NCBI GenBank assembly: GCA_020027535.1
Contig: JAHRAK010000017.1
Location: forward strand, 1 to 43,236
From: Nitrospirales bacterium
GTDB taxonomy: Bacteria > Nitrospirota > Nitrospiria > Nitrospirales > UBA8639
DNA: 43,236 nt
Direction: 5' to 3'
The translations under genes and the position numbers were made by a program. Below, piece after piece: positions 1-8,382 of this stretch. The notes beneath the pieces were generated by a model that had not been told where the DNA came from, ran no database searches, and worked only from the letters and a program-made list of their open reading frames with translations. Position 1 is the first letter of the stretch; every line of letters begins with the position of its first letter.

Positions 1-119
1 CAAGGCATTCTTTTCAGATAATCCTCAATCGTAATCATTTCAGCAGAAATAACGCCGGCCTCGATGTGCCTATTACCGATAGAACTTTTTGGTTTGTTTG
101 ACTGCTCACCAGTGTTCAT
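1..119 (-). CDS. Start of an unrecognised protein, cut by the window edge
   Basis: Reading the minus strand from an ATG at 119, the frame stays open to base 1, giving 39 codons that begin MNTGEQSNKP and include ISAEMITIEDYLKRMP. A GGGGAATT stretch sits just before the ATG and could serve as a ribosome site. I do not recognise the family and cannot see the rest. The start lies inside the 3' end of the broken sigma-54 regulator, exactly where that gene's homology stops, so this gene may have arrived with the event that cut the regulator. Confidence 0.35.
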   Translation of the reverse strand, partial: MNTGEQSNKPKSSIGNRHIEAGVISAEMITIEDYLKRMP

Positions 120-704
120 AATTCCCCAATTCCTTCCCCGTGCCCGACTCCCCGGTCAGCAAGACAGGCACATCGCCTTGCGCCGCCAAGCGCACGCTCG
201 AAAGACGTTCTGCATCGCGGCACTGCGCCCGATCATTTGCTGAAACGAATCCCTGGACCCAGCCTGTTCTTCCAATACCCGAATTTTTTCTTTGGCAAAA
301 ATAAAGGAGGTGAGATCCGTAAAAGTTCCCACAGCTCCCACAACCGTGCCGCGTTCATCCCGTAAGACGGACACGTTGCCATAGAGATAGAGTTCCCGCC
401 CGTCCTTCGACCATACCTTACATTCTTGATTGCAGATTCCCCACGGATAAGGCGTCGGGTTCTCCAAAAACTCGGCAAGTTTGTTAAACCCCTTACAGTT
501 CGGCCCTTCAAGAATATGGCAGGATTTCCCAATCACTTCATCGCTGGGATACCCGGTTATCCGCGCCGCGCCCGTACTCCACGCCACAATATGACCACGG
601 GCATTCACGGTAAACACCCCATCGCCTATGGCGTCGACCATGGTGCCGAGGACCTGTGGATTTTTGCGAAAATCGAGTTGAAAGTCTTCTTCTGAAATGG
701 ACAC
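106..704 (-). pseudogene. Broken sigma-54-dependent transcriptional activator (PAS domain plus start of AAA+ domain)
   Basis: The N-terminal part (GTG start at 704) is a PAS sensor domain: DGVFTVNARGHIVAWSTGAA, then a GKSCHIL...C...GICNQECKVWSKDGR segment typical of the PAS domains of NtrC-type activators, and a linker with EKIRVLEEQ. About residue 160 the QMIGRSAAMQNVF motif opens the AAA+ domain. The frame breaks at about 199-204: the first frame stops at 156, while one frame over the text continues as VRLAAQGDVPVLLTGESGTGKEL, the Walker A region of this family. After GKEL the homology ends and a stop follows at 106-108. The gene therefore has a one-base shift and has lost nearly all of its ATPase domain and its Fis-type HTH, so it cannot work as an activator. 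The 239 bases upstream (705-943) hold no gene I can support. Confidence 0.75.
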
Positions 705-943
705 GGCCAGAACCCGTCAAACCGTCACTGTAAGTTTACACTCTCTTTGCCGTATTGCGAGGCCAGTCTTCCCATCCGGGTCGAGACTTGACACCGGTTG
801 CTCCTTGTTCCGAGCAAATGCGAAGGGCAAAACGAAACCAGCCTGGAGAGGGCACCAAAGATCTCGATGCGGGACTGTTCGGCTCCGGACACAACTTGGC
901 CGCTAAAAACTGAGGAACGGCTGAATTCCCGCCCGGATTCACA

Positions 944-2686
944 TTAAGAATTCGCCGTCATCAACGCGTGGAACGTCGGGTCCGTTTCCACTAACCCTTT
1001 CAATGTATCATTTTGCAGGAGAAAGACCCAGGACCGGGTCGTGGCTCCCGGAATCTGCCGATACCAGCGTCGTGCTTCCTTCAAGAGTTCGAACATCGCC
1101 TGATTATCCCGTTTGGGGCGAAAGGCCAAACTGTACGCCTTGGCGTAGGCTGCGGAGAATTTGACCATGGGATCAGAGGACAACGTAAAAGCCTCATCGG
1201 CTTCCTGGTAGCCCTGAACAATATCGGGATCATCAAAAAAACGACTCCACGCGACCTTACTGATGCGTGACCAAGCCAAGGCCATCAACACCTTGGCACG
1301 CATGTTGGGTTGATCCATCGGCAATTCCGAGAGCAATTGCTGGGGAGTCATGATGGATGTGAGCGGGTCGTTCGTCCACCGGTAGGCATTCGTCAGTTTC
1401 AAGCGGGTTTCAAAATCCCCGGGTTGTAAATCAACCAGGGTTTCCATGGCGGGAATCAAGCGATACAGATAATCGGCCGGGGTCGGTTCGAGTTTCCCGC
1501 CCATTTCCATTTCAAGAGAAATATCCATCCGGTCGGTTTGCGATTGGATGGTCCAATAGAGTGCGTTAAATTCCTGATACAGCGGACCGCTCTCCACCTG
1601 AACGCCATGCGTCCGTGCTCCGAAATCCAACAGCCCGTCGTACAGTTCGACGATAATGGCTTGCAACCCCTCCACGTGCAAGGGGTCCACCACCAGAACC
1701 CGGTTGAGCATGGAGATCCGTTCCCGGCGCGTCGGCAACGTTTTCGCCCGCGCCAGCCCGGCGGTCAATGCCGCTTGCGCTTCATTCGGACTCCAATACT
1801 CCGTGGATTTCTGCTCGAACCCACCGGCGTCGACGACGAAAGGAATCGGCGTCCCCATGGCAGACGTCAACGGAATATTGAGCGCAGCCGTGTCCACCGG
1901 AAACCCATGCTGCAACAGCCCCGACAACACGACCCATTTCACGGTCACGGCCTTGACCGGGTGCATCGGTTTTTTATACGGCGTGACCCAATCCTGTTGC
2001 CCTGAGCCATGGGCCGCCGGCGAGGTCATCGGATCAGGATACGCGATCCGTACCCGGACCAACGTCGTCGGCACGGCCACCACATGATCCGATCCAGGCA
2101 CCTGAAAGGACGCATGGGGGAGCGGTGCCGTATCGAGCACGTCCAGGGTGAACCCCGGCACCTCGGACATATCACCGATCTCCGGCATCACAAAAAAGGA
2201 AGGGGCTCGCTGATAGGCGCGGGTTTCCGCGATCTCGAACCGTTTAAAGTCCAGAAAATTCACCAACTTCCCGACACCTGGCCATAACTCATCTAGTGCC
2301 CGGTCGCGGCTCTCGATCACTTCCGTGTGCGCTTGAGCCAGCCGATCCCAACACCAGGAATACACCGGGTCCGATTCAGGCAAAAACTGCCCTTTCCCCG
2401 TGGCACCGGCTTCCACCATCTTCAGCAAACAGACAACATCGTTTTGGGCCACCCCGGCGGAATCCCGGCTGGCCACCGCGTGAGCGTAGTTCCGGACCAC
2501 CTGCACCGCCGCCTGACTCTGTCCAGCCGGAACAGGCTCCGCGGCACGTGAAAGATTGCCCGTCCCTAACCCAGTCAGCCCGGTCATCAGGAGCCCAAGG
2601 CCGAGACTCCACATTTTGAAAACCCGGGATTGCTTGCAGCGACCTGCGCGGGTCCGTCCACCGCATAAAAAATTAACCAACGTCAT
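944..2686 (-). CDS. Large exported protein of unknown function
   Basis: About 580 residues. I place the start at the ATG at 2686, because GAGGAG lies eight bases before it; a GTG two codons upstream is too close to that site. The first 25 residues are basic, followed by a hydrophobic stretch (MWSLGLGLLMTGLTGLGTG) and a likely signal-peptidase site after LSRAAEP, so the mature protein should be outside the cytoplasm. The middle is rich in Pro, Val and Thr. The C-terminal third (from about residue 320) is helical with TPR-like alternation (LNRVLVVDPLHVEGLQAIIV, LKLTNAYRW, FSAAYAKAYSLAF). I recognise no catalytic motif and no family. It is followed 52 bases upstream by the cupredoxin gene on the same strand, so the two may be co-transcribed. 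Confidence 0.7.
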   Translation of the reverse strand: MTLVNFLCGGRTRAGRCKQSRVFKMWSLGLGLLMTGLTGLGTGNLSRAAEPVPAGQSQAAVQVVRNYAHAVASRDSAGVAQNDVVCLLKMVEAGATGKGQFLPESDPVYSWCWDRLAQAHTEVIESRDRALDELWPGVGKLVNFLDFKRFEIAETRAYQRAPSFFVMPEIGDMSEVPGFTLDVLDTAPLPHASFQVPGSDHVVAVPTTLVRVRIAYPDPMTSPAAHGSGQQDWVTPYKKPMHPVKAVTVKWVVLSGLLQHGFPVDTAALNIPLTSAMGTPIPFVVDAGGFEQKSTEYWSPNEAQAALTAGLARAKTLPTRRERISMLNRVLVVDPLHVEGLQAIIVELYDGLLDFGARTHGVQVESGPLYQEFNALYWTIQSQTDRMDISLEMEMGGKLEPTPADYLYRLIPAMETLVDLQPGDFETRLKLTNAYRWTNDPLTSIMTPQQLLSELPMDQPNMRAKVLMALAWSRISKVAWSRFFDDPDIVQGYQEADEAFTLSSDPMVKFSAAYAKAYSLAFRPKRDNQAMFELLKEARRWYRQIPGATTRSWVFLLQNDTLKGLVETDPTFHALMTANS

Positions 2687-2743
2687 GAGCACTTCTCCTC
2701 TTCAAAATCATAGTGGAACACAACAACTTTCTGGCATATCCGT

Positions 2744-3178
2744 CTAACCGTCAACGACGATCGTTCCGTTCATGATATGCCCTGGCAAATCACAGAAAAA
2801 CGGAAAAGAACCTTCTACCTTCGACGTGAACACCAGTTCGACCTGTCCGCCTGAAGGAATCAACACACGGTGGAACTCGTCTTTGCCGAACTGCGGCGCC
2901 CCGTTACCACTCACTTGGACGTTCGTCCGAACCAGGAGATTCGCAGGAACAAACGCATGGAGTTCAACGTCTTCGTTCTTCAGGATAAGACGAACCTGTT
3001 GCCCGGTGCGAAGGTTTACCACGTGGGGAATAAACCGACGACTCTCGATGCGAACCGTCACAGCGATCTCTTCCTGATCCAGCGTCCCGGCGGGCACGAA
3101 TTCACCAAAACCGATGCCCGGGCTCCACGTTCCACACACCAAGGCCACAAGAACACCGGCTCGTTTGATTCTCTTCAT
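2744..3178 (-). CDS. Exported cupredoxin-domain protein
   Basis: 144 residues with a short signal peptide (MKRIKRAGVLVALVCG) and one cupredoxin fold. The copper ligands are visible: a His in the strand VELHAFVP, and the C-terminal loop FFCDLPGHIMNG carrying Cys, His and Met in type 1 copper spacing. The sequence PHVVNLRTGQQVRLILKNED is the typical first half of such a domain. Proteins of this kind carry electrons or bind copper in the periplasm; the partner cannot be named from sequence. The Shine-Dalgarno AAGGAG lies about 17 bases before the ATG at 3178, which is far, so the true start may differ by a few codons. Confidence 0.8.
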   Translation of the reverse strand: MKRIKRAGVLVALVCGTWSPGIGFGEFVPAGTLDQEEIAVTVRIESRRFIPHVVNLRTGQQVRLILKNEDVELHAFVPANLLVRTNVQVSGNGAPQFGKDEFHRVLIPSGGQVELVFTSKVEGSFPFFCDLPGHIMNGTIVVDG

Positions 3179-3290
3179 CAGTCCGATCGTGTTTTCTCCT
3201 TATGACCCCTCATGAAGTACGTATCCAGTGTAACAAAGTCTCTGAAACCCGCACAAATGTACCCACTCCTGTCATCTCAGCGGTTACACC

Positions 3291-3320
3291 GTTGGGTTAC
3301 GCTACACGAATCCAACCTAC
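3291..3320. repeat. REP-like palindrome, degenerate copy
   Basis: GTTGGGTTACGCTACACG followed by AATCCAACCTAC forms an imperfect inverted repeat of the GTCGGGTTA...TAACCCGAC type seen many times in this window. It lies between divergent genes. Confidence 0.55.
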
Positions 3321-3365
3321 GGAGCGACCGTTCGCTTCCTTTGTTGTAGAGGAGAGGCGGATGAT

Positions 3366-3395
3366 TTGAAATCGTGACATTCCGCGTGGTACAAA
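3366..3395 (+). promoter_or_regulatory. Possible sigma-70 promoter of the SurA-N gene
   Basis: TTGAAA (3366-3371) and TACAAA (3390-3395) are spaced 18 bases apart and lie 35 bases before the ATG at 3430. The match is moderate. Confidence 0.3.
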
Positions 3396-3429
3396 TTTTA
3401 CGTTATGCTTCCACAAAACAGGTGGTCCC

Positions 3430-4143
3430 ATGATTAGGCTGATTCGCGAAGGCTCGACGAAATACCCTTGGATACTGAAGTTCGTCGTATTGGTGATCGC
3501 GGTCACCTTTACCATCGGGATGGGGTGGTTCGGGTATGAAACCTCGCAACAGCCCAACGTGGTGGCCGTGGTCGGGTCGTACCAGGTGGAACTGGATGAA
3601 TTCCGTCAGGCGTATAACAGAATCGACGCCTTCTACAAGAGAAATGAACTCGGGCAGGAAGCCCCCGACCCCAAAGAACTCAAGCAGACCGTCATGAACT
3701 CCCTGGTCCAACAGAAACTGTGGCTGGTGGCTGCCGACGATCTCAACCTGAAGGTGCATCCGGACGAACTGCGAGACACCATCATGAAGCGCGAAGAGTT
3801 TCAAAAGGATGGGGCCTTTGACCCGGTGGCCTATCACCGTCTCCTGGAGCTCAACCAGATTGCTCCGGCGCAGTTTGAAGAGAGCCTGACCACAGACCTT
3901 CGCCGGCAAAAAGTTCAGGTCCTTGTGCAAGACGTGGCCGCCCTCAATCCGGTGGAGGAGGAGGAAGCCAAGGAACTCGCCGCGCGGCAAACCGCGGGCC
4001 TGGAAGACGAAAAAGAAATCGAAAAGATCAACGCCCGCATCCGGCTTCAACTCCTAATCCAGAAGAAACAGCGGGCTCTCGAAGCCTTCCAACAGGCCAT
4101 GCGGGCCTCGTCCGGCGTCGAGATCCTGCAGGACTTCCTCTAA
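3430..4143 (+). CDS. Membrane-anchored SurA N-terminal domain protein (chaperone-like, no PPIase domain)
   Basis: 237 residues. A short basic N-terminus is followed by one transmembrane helix (about residues 14-34, WILKFVVLVIAVTFTIGMGW), then a SurA/PpiD-type N-terminal domain: VVAVVGSYQVELDEFRQAYN, LKQTVMNSLVQQKLWLVAAD, and FDPVAYHRLLELNQIAPAQF. That layout is PpiD- or PrsA-like: a helical chaperone domain facing the periplasm, held by one helix. Family members usually carry one or two parvulin PPIase domains after residue 220; here the protein ends at 237, so it should bind unfolded outer-membrane or secreted proteins without isomerase activity. The C-terminal third is Glu/Lys-rich and probably a long helix. 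AGGTGG lies before the ATG. Confidence 0.75.
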   Translation: MIRLIREGSTKYPWILKFVVLVIAVTFTIGMGWFGYETSQQPNVVAVVGSYQVELDEFRQAYNRIDAFYKRNELGQEAPDPKELKQTVMNSLVQQKLWLVAADDLNLKVHPDELRDTIMKREEFQKDGAFDPVAYHRLLELNQIAPAQFEESLTTDLRRQKVQVLVQDVAALNPVEEEEAKELAARQTAGLEDEKEIEKINARIRLQLLIQKKQRALEAFQQAMRASSGVEILQDFL

Positions 4144-4186
4144 ATTCTTTCCTCAATTCCATACGTGCCTGTGTGTCAGAGAGTCG

Positions 4187-4441
4187 CTATGAAGAGCGGC
4201 GTTTGAGGCGCTTTTCATATTGGGCGGCGTACAGATCAATGAGCCTGCGGATCATCGCCTGATACGAAGTCCGGCGTTTCCCGGCCTCTTTCTTAAAGAA
4301 ATCCACACTCGATTTGCTCAAAGAGATCGTGACCTTGACATGGTCCCGGCGAAGCACCAACTCTTCCGGCGGTGGAAGAAAATCTTCAATCACGCTCAAT
4401 TTGCCAAGAGGTTCATCCGTATATTCGATTTTGTTCTTCAT
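4187..4441 (-). CDS. brnA: CopG/BrnA-type antitoxin
   Basis: 84 residues from the ATG at 4441, chosen because AAAGGA lies just before it (a TTG at 4477 would add 12 Gly-rich residues). The second half, VKVTISLSKSSVDFFKKEAG then SYQAMIRRLIDLY, is a ribbon-helix-helix DNA-binding domain as in CopG and BrnA. The N-terminal part should wrap the toxin. The gene starts inside the end of brnT (29-base overlap), so the two are translationally coupled. The pair most likely represses its own promoter at 4704-4765. Confidence 0.8.
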   Translation of the reverse strand: MKNKIEYTDEPLGKLSVIEDFLPPPEELVLRRDHVKVTISLSKSSVDFFKKEAGKRRTSYQAMIRRLIDLYAAQYEKRLKRRSS

Positions 4442-4703
4442 AAATCCTTTTGCCCCTCCTCCAGTACCCTGCACCAATGATTCGAATCACATCTTTTCGG
4501 TACGTAAAGCGAACGGTTAAGATTGCATCTCCAACTCGACCAAAACAATAGTAACGCCCTTCCTCATGGCTATGGTCCAAATCCTCTGCAATCACGCGCT
4601 TCGGATCAACAAAGGCTTGCTGAGCGATTTCAAAGGAGACATGATGCTTTTCTTGGCTCTCAACGTTTTTAGTCCCATCCCATTCAAATCCTGTCTTTGC
4701 CAC
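4413..4703 (-). CDS. brnT: BrnT-family ribonuclease toxin
   Basis: 96 residues from a GTG at 4703. The motifs of BrnT are all present: FEWDGTKNVESQEKHHVSFE at the N-terminus, AFVDPKRVIAEDLDHSHEEGR in the middle and VRFTYRKDVIRIIGA near the end, a fold related to RelE ribonucleases. BrnT toxins cleave RNA and halt translation until bound by BrnA. The frame is open upstream to 4814, with an ATG at 4739, but residues before FEWD are not conserved in the family and the longer start would run through the operator, so I prefer the GTG. The cassette sits between convergent housekeeping genes. Confidence 0.8.
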   Translation of the reverse strand: MAKTGFEWDGTKNVESQEKHHVSFEIAQQAFVDPKRVIAEDLDHSHEEGRYYCFGRVGDAILTVRFTYRKDVIRIIGAGYWRRGKRIYEEQNRIYG

Positions 4704-4765
4704 AAATGAATTATATCCCTGACACGGGAATAAATCCATATAACTATACATATGTTTATATGTCT
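4704..4765 (-). promoter_or_regulatory. Promoter and operator region of brnT-brnA
   Basis: On the minus strand a TATAAT hexamer (4710-4715) lies six bases before the GTG of brnT, so the message would be nearly leaderless if it is used. Just upstream TCCC-GTGTCA-GGGA is a small inverted repeat, and 4737-4762 is an AT-rich palindrome: outer arms CATATAA and TTATATG match perfectly around a central ACATATGT, itself a palindrome. Nested half-sites like these fit a ribbon-helix-helix autorepressor. Confidence 0.5.
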
Positions 4766-4824
4766 GATGCGTTCTGGTGGCGTGCAGATTCGGAAGACTG
4801 GGATGGAGACTCAACCCCCTTCGC

Positions 4825-5847
4825 CTATTGAATCAACATGGCATCGCCGTAGCTGTAGAAGCGGTACCGTGCGGTGATGGCTTCCGCGTAGGCCGCTCGC
4901 AGGTGGTCGAGGCCGGCAAAGGCGGAGACGAGCATGAGCAACGTGGTGTGCGGCAGGTGAAAATTGGTCAGCAGGGCATCGACCATCGTGAAGCGAAACC
5001 CGGGCGTAATGAACAGCCGGGTCTCACCCGGACCCGGCCGGATTTCCCCGGCTTCGTTGACCGCCGATTCCAACGTCCGCACCGACGTCGTGCCGACCGC
5101 CACGACTCGCCGACCTTCAGCCTTTGCCGCATTGAGAAGCTTTGCCGTTTCCTCGGAAATTTCAAACCACTCGGCGGTCATATGATGGTCTTCGATACGG
5201 TCTACGGCGACGGGACGAAACGTCCCGGGGCCGACATGCAGCGTGACGGTCGCGAGTTGAATGCCCTTTTGTTTGAGGGCCACGAATAATTGTTCCGTGA
5301 AATGCAACCCCGCGGTCGGCGCGGCAACGGCCCCCTCCGAGCGCGCGAAGACCGTTTGGTAGGCCTCTTTGTCCCGCTCATTCGCCGGGCGCTTGATATA
5401 GGGCGGGAGCGGGACTTCACCTATCTTCTCCAGAAGGTCTTTGATGGACCCTTGGGTATCGATCCGCAGGACCGTTCGCTCCGGAGTCCGTTCTAGGACC
5501 TCGGCGGTTGCCTCATCCTGAAAGTGCAGGATTTGTCCCACGGCGACGTGGCCTTTCAACAGGACTTCCCAACTCGTTTCCTCCAAAGGTCGCACCAACA
5601 ACACCTCCACTTTTCCGCCACTTGACTGTTTGGTGCCGTGGAGCCTGGCGGGCATCACCTTGGTGTCGTTCAATACCACCACATCATCGGACCGCAAGAG
5701 GTCCGGCAGATCTTGCACCCGGGCATGTTGAAACGTGGATTCCCCTTTGCGCGGCACGACCAACAGCCGAGCATGATCTCTCGGAGAAACCGGATGATCG
5801 GCAATCAGCGATTCATCAAAAGGAAAATTGAATTCGGATAGTCGCAT
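4825..5847 (-). CDS. queA: S-adenosylmethionine:tRNA ribosyltransferase-isomerase
   Basis: 340 residues, normal length for QueA. The enzyme moves the ribosyl part of SAM onto 7-aminomethyl-7-deazaguanine at tRNA position 34, giving epoxyqueuosine. Seen in sequence: LSEFNFPFDESLIADHP at the start, NDTKVMPARL at residues 60-69, a central GEVPLPPYIKR segment, APTAGLHFTEQL, HVGPGTFRPV, and the C-terminal TNFHLPHTTLLMLVSAFAG. All are family hallmarks and no key part is missing. It is the last gene of the minus-strand run, 64 bases after the spoIID-like gene. No other queuosine gene is in the window. Confidence 0.96.
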   Translation of the reverse strand: MRLSEFNFPFDESLIADHPVSPRDHARLLVVPRKGESTFQHARVQDLPDLLRSDDVVVLNDTKVMPARLHGTKQSSGGKVEVLLVRPLEETSWEVLLKGHVAVGQILHFQDEATAEVLERTPERTVLRIDTQGSIKDLLEKIGEVPLPPYIKRPANERDKEAYQTVFARSEGAVAAPTAGLHFTEQLFVALKQKGIQLATVTLHVGPGTFRPVAVDRIEDHHMTAEWFEISEETAKLLNAAKAEGRRVVAVGTTSVRTLESAVNEAGEIRPGPGETRLFITPGFRFTMVDALLTNFHLPHTTLLMLVSAFAGLDHLRAAYAEAITARYRFYSYGDAMLIQ

Positions 5848-5911
5848 AGCGGATACCTATGTGGACAAAAAGAAGGTCGGACCATCAAGAACAGGGGACT
5901 GCGGGAATCAG

Positions 5912-7093
5912 CTATGAAGACGGCAGGGTCATGACCACCTGATCGCGTGGCAGGATCTCTGTTCCCGGGTAGTAGTAGCGCAGGATGGATTGGTAGGGGT
6001 ACCCCAGCTCAGCCATTTCTTTGGCGCCCCATTGACAGAGGCCTACTCCGTGCCCCGCCCCGTTTCCCGTCAACACGACATGTCTGTGAATCCGTTCAAT
6101 AGAAAACCTGGTGCTGCGCACTTTGGCATACCCGAGGAGCCGTCGAAACTCCTGGCCCGTGACGATGAGTTCTCCTCGTGAATGCAGGATCCTTACGTCC
6201 TTGACCCGACCGGCATTGGTCATGCGATAGGGTGTGAGCGTCGCAAGCCAGCCGATGGGGTACCCTTCATCCTTGAGCCGGGATTGGATCTCGTCAAACG
6301 GGATGGTCGCTTGCCATTCATACCGGGGGGACTTCTGATCGAATGGACAGTCCACTCCTTTCAGATAGGGCAAGTCTTTGGACCACACGTTCATGGCGTC
6401 TTCCGTGCGCCCGGCCGTGGTGGATGAATAGACGGCAAAAATGGGGCGGCCTTTATAGGTGACGACCCGGCCACGCGTGTGGCGCACGGCATCGAGTACC
6501 GCACGATTGACGTTCTGACGGCCCGTATACACCTGGTCCTGGACGCTCGCGTACACGTCAAACGGTTGCCCGGCATTTTCCAGTTTCTTGTGCAACACGT
6601 AGGTCCGTGCCGCCACGGCCTGCGTCCGCAGGAGTTCTTTGTGCCAATCCGGGTTGACTTCAGAGCTCACGACTCCCGCCACGTAATCTTCGAGGTCCAC
6701 CACGTTCACGACCAGGAGGTGTCCGTCCCTGACCGTGACATCGAGACTTCCATACACCATCCACTGTCGCCTGGCCGCATCAGGAGGTGGTCCTTGAATC
6801 GTCACCTGCAGTCCCTCGTGTGTCGCTTGAATCGCAAGACGGTTGCCTTGTACCAGGCGATCATCGACCTGCAACTCATGCCCCTTTGGAATAATGGTCA
6901 CCCCGGACGCCACGTCGATCCGATCGCCTGAAGGCAGTTCGAGACGAAGGTCGCCGGCGGACGCGACCGTGACGTGGCCGGCTTGTTCGGAGAGGGCGAC
7001 CCGAATGTGATCCGATGCGTGAACCCGGGGCAGAGGGCCCAGCCCCATCCCGATGATCAGCAGCAAAATTGCGACTGGAGAGAAGGTCAGCAT
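5912..7093 (-). CDS. SpoIID/LytB-domain exported protein (probable peptidoglycan lytic enzyme)
   Basis: 393 residues with an N-terminal signal sequence (LTFSPVAILLLIIGMGLG). The SpoIID domain occupies roughly residues 90-385: a conserved LEDYVAGVVSSEVNPDWH block followed by LLRTQAVAARTYVLHKK, whose Glu is the catalytic acid in characterised SpoIID glycan-strand hydrolases, and the C-terminal GNGAGHGVGLCQWGAKEMA with YPYQSILRYYYPGTEI. In non-sporulating bacteria such proteins are linked to septal or amidase-related wall turnover. It follows DUF2905 after two bases, so they are clearly co-transcribed. Confidence 0.88.
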   Translation of the reverse strand: MLTFSPVAILLLIIGMGLGPLPRVHASDHIRVALSEQAGHVTVASAGDLRLELPSGDRIDVASGVTIIPKGHELQVDDRLVQGNRLAIQATHEGLQVTIQGPPPDAARRQWMVYGSLDVTVRDGHLLVVNVVDLEDYVAGVVSSEVNPDWHKELLRTQAVAARTYVLHKKLENAGQPFDVYASVQDQVYTGRQNVNRAVLDAVRHTRGRVVTYKGRPIFAVYSSTTAGRTEDAMNVWSKDLPYLKGVDCPFDQKSPRYEWQATIPFDEIQSRLKDEGYPIGWLATLTPYRMTNAGRVKDVRILHSRGELIVTGQEFRRLLGYAKVRSTRFSIERIHRHVVLTGNGAGHGVGLCQWGAKEMAELGYPYQSILRYYYPGTEILPRDQVVMTLPSS

Positions 7094-7095
7094 GG

Positions 7096-7335
7096 TTACC
7101 GTTTGAGGAGGAAATAGAGGAGCAGACTCCCCACAATGCTGATGACGATACTGGTGCTCAGGGGAAAGTAAACAGTGAAATTGTCCCGTTTGATGAACAG
7201 ATCGCCCGGCAGCTTTCCCAGCCAGCCGAGCCCGGTCCCTTCACCCGGCCACTTACCGAGCCACGAGACGACGATGCCGAGGGCGACAATCCCCACGCCC
7301 AACACGATGAGCGTTTTCCCGATGAACTCCGGCAT
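7096..7335 (-). CDS. DUF2905 family small membrane protein
   Basis: 79 residues with two membrane helices (GKTLIVLGVGIVALGIVVSW and STSIVISIVGSLLLYFLLKR) joined by a loop carrying LGWLGKLPGDLFIKRDNFTV, the signature of DUF2905. No function is known. It is packed between asd (three bases) and the spoIID-like gene (two bases), so it belongs to the same message. Confidence 0.88.
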   Translation of the reverse strand: MPEFIGKTLIVLGVGIVALGIVVSWLGKWPGEGTGLGWLGKLPGDLFIKRDNFTVYFPLSTSIVISIVGSLLLYFLLKR

Positions 7336-7338
7336 GGC

Positions 7339-8382
7339 TCACTTCACCAGTTCCTCGGCAATCTGGACGGCATTGAGGGCGGCCCCTTTGCGCAGATTAT
7401 CCGCCACCACCCATAAGTTGAGGCCTTTGGGAATGGATTCATCCTCGCGAATCCGTCCGACGAACACTGCATCCGTTCCCACCGCATGGACCTGCAGGGG
7501 ATACAATTCCCTCGAGGGATCGTCATACAGTTGCACGCCAGGGGCGGTCGAGAGCATGGCCCGGGTTTCCGCCACCGACAACTTGTTTTTCGTTTCGACG
7601 TTGATGGATTCCGCGTGACCGACGAACACGGGCACGCGTACCGTGGTCGCGGAGATCCCGATCGATGGGTCACCCAGAATTTTCCGGGTTTCGTTGACCA
7701 TTTTCATTTCTTCCCGGGTATAGCCCGACGATACAAAGTCGTCGATGTGCGGCAAGCAGTTAAACGCGATCTGATGTGGATACACTTTTGAGGTCACGTC
7801 ACCGAAGCCCAACAACTGCCGGCACTGTTCCGCCAATTCATCCATGGCCTCTTTCCCGGTGCCGGACACGGATTGATAAGTCGAAACGACGACACGAGTG
7901 ATCCCGGCGTGGTCATGTATCGGTTTGAGTACCACCACCATTTGAATGGTGGAGCAATTCGGGTTGGCCACAATCCCCTGGTGTTTTTCGAGATCGTAGG
8001 GGTTCACTTCGGGGACGACCAACGGGACCTGCGGGTCCATTCGCCACGCCGAGCTGTTGTCTATCACCACCGCCCCGGCTTCGACGGCAACCGGCGCGTA
8101 CTCCTTGCTCACTCCGGCACCGGCGGAGAACAACGCGATATCGACCCCCCGGAACGAGTCCCGGGTGAGCAACTTCACCGTGACGTCATCACCCCGAAAC
8201 GATACTTCTCCACCCGCCGACCTGGACGAGGCCAACGGACGCACCTCTTCCACGGGAAACGTTCGTTCTTCCAGGATCGAGAGCATTTCCGTGCCCACGG
8301 CACCGGTGGCCCCGACGACGGCGACGGTATAGGCTGATTTCTTCTTCATCTTCTGCGGAGCGGTTGTCTTACGGGTTTTCAT
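7339..8382 (-). CDS. asd: Aspartate-semialdehyde dehydrogenase
   Basis: 347 residues. Reduces aspartyl phosphate to aspartate semialdehyde for lysine, diaminopimelate, threonine and methionine. Seen: Rossmann motif VAVVGATGAVGTEML (from residue 20), SAGAGVSKEYAP, the active-site Cys143 in ANPNCSTIQ, and the catalytic His257 in RVPVFVGHAES. The ATG at 8382 overlaps the stop of the NHL gene (14 bases); a second ATG at 8349, just before KKKSAYTVAVVG, is also possible because the first 11 residues are outside the conserved fold. No aspartokinase lies in the window. Confidence 0.96.
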   Translation of the reverse strand: MKTRKTTAPQKMKKKSAYTVAVVGATGAVGTEMLSILEERTFPVEEVRPLASSRSAGGEVSFRGDDVTVKLLTRDSFRGVDIALFSAGAGVSKEYAPVAVEAGAVVIDNSSAWRMDPQVPLVVPEVNPYDLEKHQGIVANPNCSTIQMVVVLKPIHDHAGITRVVVSTYQSVSGTGKEAMDELAEQCRQLLGFGDVTSKVYPHQIAFNCLPHIDDFVSSGYTREEMKMVNETRKILGDPSIGISATTVRVPVFVGHAESINVETKNKLSVAETRAMLSTAPGVQLYDDPSRELYPLQVHAVGTDAVFVGRIREDESIPKGLNLWVVADNLRKGAALNAVQIAEELVK

